From the NCBI GenBank assembly GCA_009026175.1, contig WBTZ01000044.1, positions 1-35,892 on the forward strand: a stretch of 35,892 bases of DNA. Reading direction: 5' to 3'. Made by a program: the position numbers and the translations under genes. The DNA is from Zoogloea sp. (lineage in GTDB: Bacteria; Pseudomonadota; Gammaproteobacteria; Burkholderiales; Rhodocyclaceae). Under the pieces are notes generated by a model that worked only from the letters and a program-made list of their open reading frames with translations, was not told where the DNA came from and did no database searches. Every line of letters begins with the position of its first letter. Positions within the stretch are counted from its first letter, which is position 1. Below are positions 8,475 through 14,446 of this stretch, piece by piece.

Positions 8475-8767
8475 AGCTGGGTGAGCAACTCGCGGAGTCG
8501 ATCCGGGCTGCATCCGCCGAGAACGCGGATCAGCTCCGCCAGGTCGTCCTCGGGCTCGTACAGGTAGGAAACAGGGACATGGAGTTCAGCGGCAAGGCGT
8601 TGGGCCGTCTGCAAATCAGGAACATGTTTGCCGCGCTCGTATTGATTGATCCGGGCACTGGCGACGAACTGGTCGATACCAGCAAGGATGCCAAGCTGCT
8701 TCTGCGACACACCCTTCGACTCGCGGGCTGCCCGAAGGCGCCGCGCAAACACTGACCTCTCGTCCAT
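8462..8767 (-). CDS. XRE-family transcriptional regulator
   Basis: A 101-aa protein with a clear Cro/C1 helix-turn-helix: FARRLRAARESKGVSQKQLG, then ARINQYERGKHVPDLQTAQRLA, followed by HVPVSYLYEPEDDLAELIRVL and a leucine-rich tail. The ATG at 8767 follows a G-rich ribosome binding site. Two identical-form palindromes upstream (8790-8804 and 8824-8838) are its likely operators, placing it in control of itself and of the divergent lipoprotein gene. An insertion after the usual HTH core (GIDQFVASAR) makes the recognition loop slightly long. Confidence 0.85.
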   Translation of the reverse strand: MDERSVFARRLRAARESKGVSQKQLGILAGIDQFVASARINQYERGKHVPDLQTAQRLAAELHVPVSYLYEPEDDLAELIRVLGGCSPDRLRELLTQLQEG

Positions 8768-8789
8768 CCCCGTCCCCTGCACATGAGGA

Positions 8790-8838
8790 CTAAGAGATTC
8801 TTAGGAACTACACCTATGGCATACTAAGGAATACTTAG
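8790..8838. promoter_or_regulatory. Paired operators CTAAG-N5-CTTAG
   Basis: Two palindromes, ctaagagattcttag (8790-8804) and ctaaggaatacttag (8824-8838), share the arms CTAAG/CTTAG and a 5-base spacer. Their centres are 34 bp apart, about three helical turns, so two dimers could bind the same face. They lie between the XRE start (8767) and the lipoprotein start (8931). Confidence 0.7.
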
Positions 8839-8930
8839 CATTCAGATCATCGGACTCAAGCACCAAGACGCCCTTGGCTACGAGTCCATCAAAGAACATT
8901 TCGTCAAATCATCCAGACAAGGACACAAGC

Positions 8931-9803
8931 ATGAACAAAATGGCCGTCACGCTGGCTATCAGCGTCACTCTCACCGGGTGCGCCACCAAGCCAAAACCTC
9001 ACCCACCCTCCCCGGTGAAACACCAACTCCAATCCCTACCGATCGAGCAGCGCTATGGGATTCCGATCTACCTGAAAAATACCAATGGCACCTGGACAGC
9101 ATCGGAGGTTGGGGATATCAACAACCCGAATACCGAGCGGGTGAAGCTGTTTCCTAAGGCGGACTGGAAGGCGGATCCCGACTTTCCGAGAGGTGGCTGG
9201 GACACCACCTGCAAGCCTGGATCCGAGGTCAGGTCTTCAAAATCGGGCGACTACAATCGCTGCAACTCTCGGCTCTTCGTCAACGAGGACGGCAACAGGA
9301 TCCTGGATCGCAGCCTTCTTGAGCGCATCCTGGCCCAGACGGGCGCAGTGGAATTGGTTCGAGGCACCGAGCCGCTCTGGCAATACCGGGCAAACTTTGA
9401 GGGGATCCGCAACACCACGAATGAAGTCGCCATCAAAGCCTTCATCGACACCTACTCAAACTACGACCCGGACCATGTGATCAAGCCTCTTCAGGCGCGC
9501 CTAACGGATATCGAACGGCAAGCTATGCAAAGGCGGAACTATGCTGCACAGGAGCAAGAACGGATTGCCTCAAGGCAGACAAGACGTGAGGAGTACGTTC
9601 GCAGCCTGAAGATCGGCGACACGGTCGTGGTCAAGTCGGAACCGGTCGTGAAGTACTCGGAAGAAGTCCGAACCTACGTCATGAGGTCCCTTGAGTACCG
9701 GGGGCTGGTCATCGACATCAAGGGGCCGCTTCTCTATGTTCAGTGGCAGAACAGGGAGCCGCGGATGGAATGGATACCGGCGTCTTCAGTATCGGCTCCA
9801 TGA
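8931..9803 (+). CDS. Lipoprotein with C-terminal SH3-like segment
   Basis: A 290-aa predicted lipoprotein: signal MNKMAVTLAISVTLTGC with the lipid-modified Cys at 17, followed by a Pro-rich linker. The middle has no recognised domain. A charged helical stretch (about 190-235) leads to a C-terminal beta segment, GDTVVVKSEPVVKYSEE and LLYVQWQNREPRMEWIPASSV, which looks like a small SH3-type barrel. AAGGA precedes the ATG at 8931. An earlier in-frame ATG at 8874 would bury the signal. The last 63 bases recur at 19644-19706. Possible control by the upstream XRE protein follows from the operators. Confidence 0.65.
   Translation: MNKMAVTLAISVTLTGCATKPKPHPPSPVKHQLQSLPIEQRYGIPIYLKNTNGTWTASEVGDINNPNTERVKLFPKADWKADPDFPRGGWDTTCKPGSEVRSSKSGDYNRCNSRLFVNEDGNRILDRSLLERILAQTGAVELVRGTEPLWQYRANFEGIRNTTNEVAIKAFIDTYSNYDPDHVIKPLQARLTDIERQAMQRRNYAAQEQERIASRQTRREEYVRSLKIGDTVVVKSEPVVKYSEEVRTYVMRSLEYRGLVIDIKGPLLYVQWQNREPRMEWIPASSVSAP
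9728..9790 (+). repeat. 63-bp direct repeat, left copy
   Basis: This segment of the lipoprotein gene 3' end is repeated at 19644-19706 in the same orientation with 3 mismatches (60/63). The copies enclose IS66 remnants, the Bil operon and the sigma/helicase operon, a 9.9-kb interval. Confidence 0.95.
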
Positions 9804-9965
9804 TCAACTCCAATTTGGGACTCCCTTCGTGTCTTGAAAGGTGATTCCGATCTGTGCGGTGAGGACGTGGGCATGCCACCGCTTGCAGACCCTCAATGGG
9901 GACGCCCTTCCAGACGGTGGTGGCACTGCACAGGGTGATCCAGTCGCCGCACCAAGCGGGCAGCA

Positions 9966-10505
9966 TTAAGCCCCCGGCAAACCCATCTTCCCCCGACCGC
10001 TTAGCTCGCTAACCATAGTGTCCACTACGCACTAGAAGTGGACACTTCCATGACCCTCACCCCGCCCCGCCGTACCCGTCGCCCCCACTCCGAGGCATTC
10101 AAACAGTCCCTGATCGAAGCCTGCGGCGAGCCCGGTGCGTCGGTCGCCGGGGTGGCCCTGGCGAACAGGATCAACGCCAACCAGTTGCGGCGCTGGATGC
10201 GCGAGCGGGGCATCGAACCACCAGCGCTGTCTTGCCTGCCCTTACGTGTGGTGACCTCCGAGCCGATGGGCGGCTTTGTCCCGGTGCAGCTTTCCCTCCG
10301 CGTTGATCCACCCAAGCGCGCGGCGCAAATCATGAGCCTGATCCAGTCGGCGCGCCTGAATGGGCGTGAGCCCTACGCCTATCTGAAGGACGTCCTCACC
10401 CGCCTGCCGACTCAGCCGCAGAGTCCGATCGGGGAGTTGTTACCCCATCGGCGGAGGCCGGATTCAGCCTGAGGCTCGGTCAAGAGGGGATCGCCGGGGG
10501 CTTAC
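9966..10505 (+). mobile_element. IS66-family internal-deletion derivative (540 bp)
   Basis: Terminal inverted repeats TAAGCCCCCGGC (9967-9978) and its complement (10493-10504) bound the element. The outermost base differs between ends (T at 9966, complement of G at 10505). The flanking octamers GGGCAGCA (9958-9965) and GGACAGCA (10506-10513) match 7/8, consistent with the 8-bp target duplication of IS66. The interior keeps only the start of tnpA and the end of tnpC, so the element cannot transpose by itself but could be moved in trans. Confidence 0.85.
10050..10472 (+). pseudogene. Fused IS66 tnpA 5' part and tnpC 3' part
   Basis: The first roughly 85 codons read as IS66 TnpA, a small HTH accessory protein (PPRRTRRPHSEAFKQSL, ANRINANQLRRWMRE, FVPVQLSL). 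The rest reads as the C-terminus of the IS66 transposase TnpC (RAAQIMSLIQSARLNG, EPYAYLKDVLTRLPTQP, GELLPHR). An internal deletion of about 2 kb removed the end of tnpA, all of tnpB and most of tnpC but left the junction in frame. The fused 140-aa product retains the DNA-binding part, so it might still bind IS66 ends. That is speculation. Confidence 0.85.
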
Positions 10506-10646
10506 GGACAGCACGCGCAGCTCGCCGGAGGCGGCGGTCTGGACCTGGGAGAGTTTACCGAAGCAAACCAGGGTACCGGCGTGGGCCGGGAACGCCAGGA
10601 CGAGGGCGGCGCACCGCGCCCTGAGGGTGGCAATCCTGGGCATCAT

Positions 10647-11112
10647 GGAATGAGACCTTCGAGGAAGAGATTTGGGGCAACCCACGCCGCCGCCGTTCAG
10701 CCCTCAGATACAGCTCTCCGATGAACTTCGAGCAATACCACTTTCGACAAGGAGAACGCCCAGACCACGACAATCGAACACTATCAGAGCGCTTGAGTTT
10801 CAAGCCGCAACCTGCCCACGGAATGGGGCAACTTCAACTTCAGAGAGCGGTCGGGCACTTTGACTCGTCCGAACTCGCCCTAGTTATCTTGACGGAGCTC
10901 ATGATCCAAAGCGGATAGCACCCGCTTTGGGTTTGGCATGCTTGCTGGAACTCCTGCAACGGTACGCAGTAATGACCGCACAACTCGATCATGTATGTCA
11001 GACTTTAGTCGCCTGAGCGTCAATGCCGACAATGGCTGAAAGTGGCCAACGCTTCGACTATCCTGTCGACATGCAGTCTGTCCAGACATGCGACAGCAAC
11101 CTGCCGACAAAC
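10647..11112. other. 466-bp stretch without a convincing gene
   Basis: No protein family is recognisable on either strand. A 65-codon plus-strand frame (10721-10918) lacks a ribosome binding site and any familiar motif. A perfect 9-bp inverted repeat CCAAAGCGG/CCGCTTTGG with a 7-base loop (10906-10930) may be a transcription terminator or relic. The region could hold the 3' end of the leftward Bil transcript, whose last gene stops at 11113. Confidence 0.5.
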
Positions 11113-11515
11113 TCAGCGCCCAATCAACCAGCCAATAGCTTTTGAGACAGCGCTGAGGAAAGTCACACCTTCAAAATCAATGTCGACCTGATCGAAATAT
11201 TTCCAAAGCGCAATGGTGGTGCAGACCAGCAGGATGGCGATGCCGCCCCACTGACAGGGGGATGATGAAGCGGTGCCACATAACCTGGTCCAACAAGGTC
11301 GCGAAGACCACTGCTGCAGGTCCCTTGAGATCGCCCTTGCGCTCTACAGCCCAGGCCATCATGCAGGCCGGCAGTGCTGCATAGAAGAGGGAATAACCAA
11401 TCGCGCCGGTCAATAGGGCACCAACGGGGCCGAACTTTGCGGCGATGTGTGCTGCATCGTCCACAGCCGAGGAAAGGCCGTCTCGCCGGCGACGGCTGTA
11501 GCGGTGGCAGCTCAT
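11113..11515 (-). pseudogene. Small membrane protein at end of Bil operon, frameshifted
   Basis: The start ATG overlaps the bilD stop as ATGA, so it is the fifth gene of the operon. The frame begins MSCHRYSRRRR and contains a hydrophobic stretch (FGPVGALLTGAIGYSLFYAA). As it stands it stops at 11177 after 112 aa with an unlikely tail. Skipping one base in the GGGG run (complement of 11246-11249) gives instead GGIAILLVCTTIALWKYF, then DQVDIDFEGVTFLSAVSK and a stop at 11113. The repaired protein is 133 aa with two or three membrane segments. It may be a real mutation, a sequencing error or programmed slippage. I know of no such fifth subunit in described Bil systems. Confidence 0.6.
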
Positions 11516-12909
11516 TCGACCTCCCTTGTTTGGCCGGCCGACCGCTTCTCGACTTGAACGAAGGCCGTCTGCAGCCCTTGGTACGCCATGGGTGTTGCGC
11601 CTGTGCGGTGGCGCAGGCTTTTCATCTGTACATCCAGGGTGGCATAGACCAGGCCGCCGTGGAGCGGACGCACTACCTCAGCTAAGACCAGTACCCCTGC
11701 CAGCGCCCCGACGAACGGTGTGGCCACGGCGCGCGAAGCTAGCAGGGTCATCCCGCAGATGTCTTTGCGTTCGTCCGCTAGCTTCCTGTAGGTGTTGTTC
11801 AGCTCGGCGGCAGCCTGAGCGGTAGATTCGGCCGTCCAGATTTGGGACGGCAGGCGCGGGCCCGGGAACGTGTGCAGGCGAATGTTCCGGAAGTCGCGAT
11901 AACCGCTGCCCAGCCCGGCCTCGACGATCAGCGAGAACTCGGCCGTATCGAGGTCGCGGCGGGCGGCGATGTTGTCGACGCCAAAGAGCGCCGTGGTTGG
12001 CTCGTCGACCATGATTCGATGACTGGAGCCGAATCGGCGCTCGACCAACGCAGTGGTGAAGCCGGCTGCCTCGAGACGGCTCGCCACCGCCCTGACCTTC
12101 GGCTTGAGCAGGTCGGTCGACCAAAGCAGCAAGCAGGTGCTGAGATTGGACTTGGCCGCCATGTCGAAATCTTGGAGCACCAAGTGTGGGCGACAGTCGG
12201 CTGCGTAGGGCAGCATACCCAGCGCCCACGCATAGGCCTGGCCGAGGTGGCCCAGACCGACGAGCCACAGAGATTTCGGCAAGTAAGTGAGCTCGCAGCC
12301 CTTGTGTGCGTTGTCACTCCAGTCGGCGACGGCCAGCGGGTTCCAAAGGGACATGCCGACGCTGCGGTGGCCGGCCTCCGCCAGGTCTCCGCGGACGTAC
12401 ATGAATGCCTCGTTGACTCCCAGCGCCGCGGCGCCAATGCCGGCTAGGGGGTTGTCGTCGGAGCAGGTCAGCCCGCCGCCGGCAACGACGGGCGTAATCT
12501 CGAAGCACCAGTGATCCCAGCTAAGCTGAACGCAGAAGGCGGGTAAATCGCTTTCGGGGGTAGCTCCGAGCACGAGCGTCGGCAGCTCGGTGGCGGCATT
12601 GGTGACCACCGCCGCGCCGAGCTCCTCTGCGACGCTGAAGGCGCTGCGACCTTGGTACAGCGGGACGTCGAGCTTGAAGCTCAAGTCGCCGTAGACCTCG
12701 ACTCCGCCTAGGAAGGCGCGCACTGCCGTGTTTAGCGCGGTCAAGAAACAGGCTTGGCCTGCCAGCGTGTTAGCCCAGCCGTGGCCGAGGTGGATGCGCA
12801 GCCGGTAGCGAGAGAACAGCGCCACAGCCTCCTCGGGCGACGCGACCTCACCGGTGTCCAAGGCCATTTTAGCCAGCCGGTGCATGGAATCAGCGTTCAA
12901 GGTGGTCAT
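11512..12909 (-). CDS. bilD: BilD, E1-like ubiquitin-activating enzyme
   Basis: A 465-aa ThiF/E1-fold enzyme expected to adenylate the C-terminal glycine of BilA and pass it to BilB. The Rossmann nucleotide-binding motif is VGLGHLG (residues 217-223), followed by the acidic VLQDFDMAAKSNL (244-256), the usual E1 pattern of Asp contacts and Asn. Cys385 in ERKDICGMTLLASRA is the candidate thioester cysteine. The N-terminal 200 residues form an additional domain with no clear motif. ATG at 12909 is chosen because GGAG lies 8 bases upstream and it overlaps the bilC stop (ATGA). It ends in an ATGA overlap with the membrane-protein gene. Confidence 0.88.
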   Translation of the reverse strand: MTTLNADSMHRLAKMALDTGEVASPEEAVALFSRYRLRIHLGHGWANTLAGQACFLTALNTAVRAFLGGVEVYGDLSFKLDVPLYQGRSAFSVAEELGAAVVTNAATELPTLVLGATPESDLPAFCVQLSWDHWCFEITPVVAGGGLTCSDDNPLAGIGAAALGVNEAFMYVRGDLAEAGHRSVGMSLWNPLAVADWSDNAHKGCELTYLPKSLWLVGLGHLGQAYAWALGMLPYAADCRPHLVLQDFDMAAKSNLSTCLLLWSTDLLKPKVRAVASRLEAAGFTTALVERRFGSSHRIMVDEPTTALFGVDNIAARRDLDTAEFSLIVEAGLGSGYRDFRNIRLHTFPGPRLPSQIWTAESTAQAAAELNNTYRKLADERKDICGMTLLASRAVATPFVGALAGVLVLAEVVRPLHGGLVYATLDVQMKSLRHRTGATPMAYQGLQTAFVQVEKRSAGQTREVE

Positions 12910-13421
12910 TGAAAAACTCCAGTAACAGTAAGTCTCAGGAGGCGACCGACATCGGAGCCCGAATACGACGCCCATTGATGGTTGCCCTGGTAGACATAGA
13001 GACCGAGGTCGCGCGGGCGCGGATTGCCCTTGGCGAACCTGGGTACGATGAGGGCGATGTGTCCCTTCAGCGCGACCATGGGGTTCGTGCGGTCCGAACG
13101 GCTCTGGCCGGGGCCGAAGGGGTGCGTGTGCACGTCGGCTACGACGGTCATGCCGGTGGTGCGGCAGACCTCCCAGAGCTTGGCGAAGCTGTCGGCCTTC
13201 AGGGACACGTAATCGTTGCTGAACGCGTCGGGTTGAAGCTGCTCGTAGGCTAAGAAGCTAAGGGCTACGCGGCCGGCGTCGGTCTTACGTCCAAGGAGGA
13301 AGGCGCCGCTTTCGCGAACGCCGGCGCCTTGGTCACGAAGATGGGTCATCAGTTCCCCCCAAAGCGCGTCCGACATTTCAAGCAGGGGCACAGGCGTAGT
13401 CGCGGCTTTGAAGAAGTGCAT
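12906..13421 (-). CDS. bilC: BilC, JAB/JAMM deubiquitinase-like metalloprotease
   Basis: A 171-aa zinc metalloprotease of the JAB1/MPN fold. The JAMM residues are Glu37 (RESGAFLLGRK), His98 and His100 (DVHTHPFG), Ser107 and Asp110 (SRSD). In Bil systems this protein removes the ubiquitin-like modifier from conjugates. Here it would reverse or proof-read BilA conjugation. The start at 13421 has GGAG 7 bases upstream and overlaps the end of bilB by 44 bases. An internal ATG at 13376 just past the bilB stop lacks a ribosome binding site. The stop overlaps the bilD start. Confidence 0.88.
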   Translation of the reverse strand: MHFFKAATTPVPLLEMSDALWGELMTHLRDQGAGVRESGAFLLGRKTDAGRVALSFLAYEQLQPDAFSNDYVSLKADSFAKLWEVCRTTGMTVVADVHTHPFGPGQSRSDRTNPMVALKGHIALIVPRFAKGNPRPRDLGLYVYQGNHQWASYSGSDVGRLLRLTVTGVFQ

Positions 13422-13836
13422 GGACTATCTCCAGATAGTGGCTGATGCCTTTGGCGGGCTTCCAGATGAGCTGCGGGTACTGAGCGAACCAGCCGTCGTG
13501 GCCGACGATGCTCTCGCGGTCGCAGGGGATGTAGAGTGCATCGCCGTTCTTCCAGTTAGGTCTGAAAGCCAGCTGTAGGCGCTCGCCGCCCTGGGGCCAC
13601 TTGTCGAAGGTCAGCCTGGTATTCGTCGACAGGTCCCAGAATGTGCCCGTGGGTGGCGTTGTCGGAAAGCCACCGCAGTCCAGGCGCAACGTGTACTCGC
13701 GCCGGTCGCGGGCAATAACATTGATGTAGGCGAAGGGCCACTCCAATTTCTTGAACTGCCAGCGGTTGCGGTCTTCGCCCGAGAGAAAGCGCGCCGACGC
13801 GAGGTCGGCACGCAGAGATTGCTCGTCCGGTGCCAT
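13378..13836 (-). CDS. bilB: BilB, E2-like ubiquitin-conjugating enzyme
   Basis: A 152-aa protein with the order of elements of a UBC (E2) fold: an N-terminal helix, strands around FAYINVIARDRREYTLRLD, the FPTTPPTG segment matching the conserved Y/F-P-x-x-PP turn, strands through LQLAFRPNW, then LYIPCDRESI, with Cys105 as candidate catalytic cysteine, and a C-terminal helix SHYLEIVHALL. It would take BilA from BilD and pass it to target proteins. No E3 gene is visible, as in known Bil operons. GAGG lies close upstream of the ATG, and bilA ends 10 bases earlier. Confidence 0.85.
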   Translation of the reverse strand: MAPDEQSLRADLASARFLSGEDRNRWQFKKLEWPFAYINVIARDRREYTLRLDCGGFPTTPPTGTFWDLSTNTRLTFDKWPQGGERLQLAFRPNWKNGDALYIPCDRESIVGHDGWFAQYPQLIWKPAKGISHYLEIVHALLQSRDYACAPA

Positions 13837-13846
13837 ACCTCGCCTC

Positions 13847-14344
13847 TTAGCCGTTGATGCGGTGCGCGGGCACCAAGTCGAAGATCACCGTGTACTGAGG
13901 ACACTTGGCCAGCGTGCCGATGTGGATGTCCACGTCGGGCTGATCGGTAGTGCCGGCAATCTGCAGGACGTGTTCGGCGATGTCGCCCGGCGCCATGCCG
14001 AACTTCTCGCCGGCCCACAGGCGCACGCGGCCGACGGTGGTTGCCGGGCGGAACGTGTGGTGCACCACCTCGACGCCGAAGCGAACCTGCACTTCCACCT
14101 TCTTGCAGCGGTGGAGATGCAGGCGGACGCCATGCTCCTTCTTCAGGTGCTTGACGTGGGTCGCGTGGCCATGGGCGTCGTCGTCATCGTCCTCGACCGA
14201 GAGGGTCAGGTCGGACGCGTCGGTGCCAGGACGCAGCAGCGCCTGGACGGCGTGCTTCAGTTCGGCGACGGTGGCCTCGTCGCTGATTTCGACGAATTTG
14301 ATGTCAGAGAAGAACTCCGACTGGATGTAAACGCGGATAGGCAT
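13847..14344 (-). CDS. bilA: BilA, tandem ubiquitin-like modifier (ISG15-like)
   Basis: A 165-aa protein with two consecutive beta-grasp ubiquitin-like domains. The first starts IRVYIQSEFFSD (about 1-80), the second starts VEVQVRFGVEVVHH (about 82-160). Each shows the strand-turn-strand, helix (ATVAELKHAVQALL; TTVGRVRLWAGEKF) and late-strand order. The protein ends HRING, so a glycine is already C-terminal and no precursor cleavage is needed. A poly-Asp/His stretch (50-66) extends the first domain. AAGGAG lies 6 bases before the ATG. It opens the operon, with a candidate promoter at 14397-14426. Confidence 0.87.
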   Translation of the reverse strand: MPIRVYIQSEFFSDIKFVEISDEATVAELKHAVQALLRPGTDASDLTLSVEDDDDDAHGHATHVKHLKKEHGVRLHLHRCKKVEVQVRFGVEVVHHTFRPATTVGRVRLWAGEKFGMAPGDIAEHVLQIAGTTDQPDVDIHIGTLAKCPQYTVIFDLVPAHRING

Positions 14345-14396
14345 TGCTGCTCCTTTACAGCTTGTGAGCTGCGCGGGATGCGCTGCTCATGCTGGA

Positions 14397-14426
14397 TAAG
14401 TCGCAGGAAGACCTTCAAATCGGAAG
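14397..14426 (-). promoter_or_regulatory. Shared sigma-regulon element upstream of bilA
   Basis: On the minus strand this reads CTTCCGATTT, 11 bases, TGCGACTTA. Both blocks and the spacing are identical to the element upstream of the sigma gene (19202-19231). Read as TTCCGA-N17-GACTTA it has -35/-10 geometry, with transcription expected to start near 14390, about 46 bases before bilA. Confidence 0.75.
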
Positions 14427-14446
14427 TGAGTGAAGACGTGCTTGAC

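Larger units (their letters stand above)
9804..10646 (-). pseudogene. Small secreted protein gene split by IS66 derivative
   Basis: The minus strand encodes a start with a signal-like sequence (MMPRIATLRARCAALVLAF, then AHAGTLVCFGK) from 10646, running to the IS at 10505. Removing the IS and one copy of the 8-bp target duplication joins it in frame to AWCGDWITLCSATTVWKGVPIE on the far side. A further 1-base shift near 9895 would give VCKRWHAHVLTAQ and a stop at 9804, next to the lipoprotein stop. The Cys/Trp spacing suggests a family of small secreted proteins with disulphides. No function is known to me. The gene is disrupted and probably inactive. Confidence 0.6.

Noticed and set aside
10721-10918. 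A 65-aa open frame as a gene
   Set aside because: No ribosome binding site, no family resemblance, and its stop lies inside an inverted repeat.
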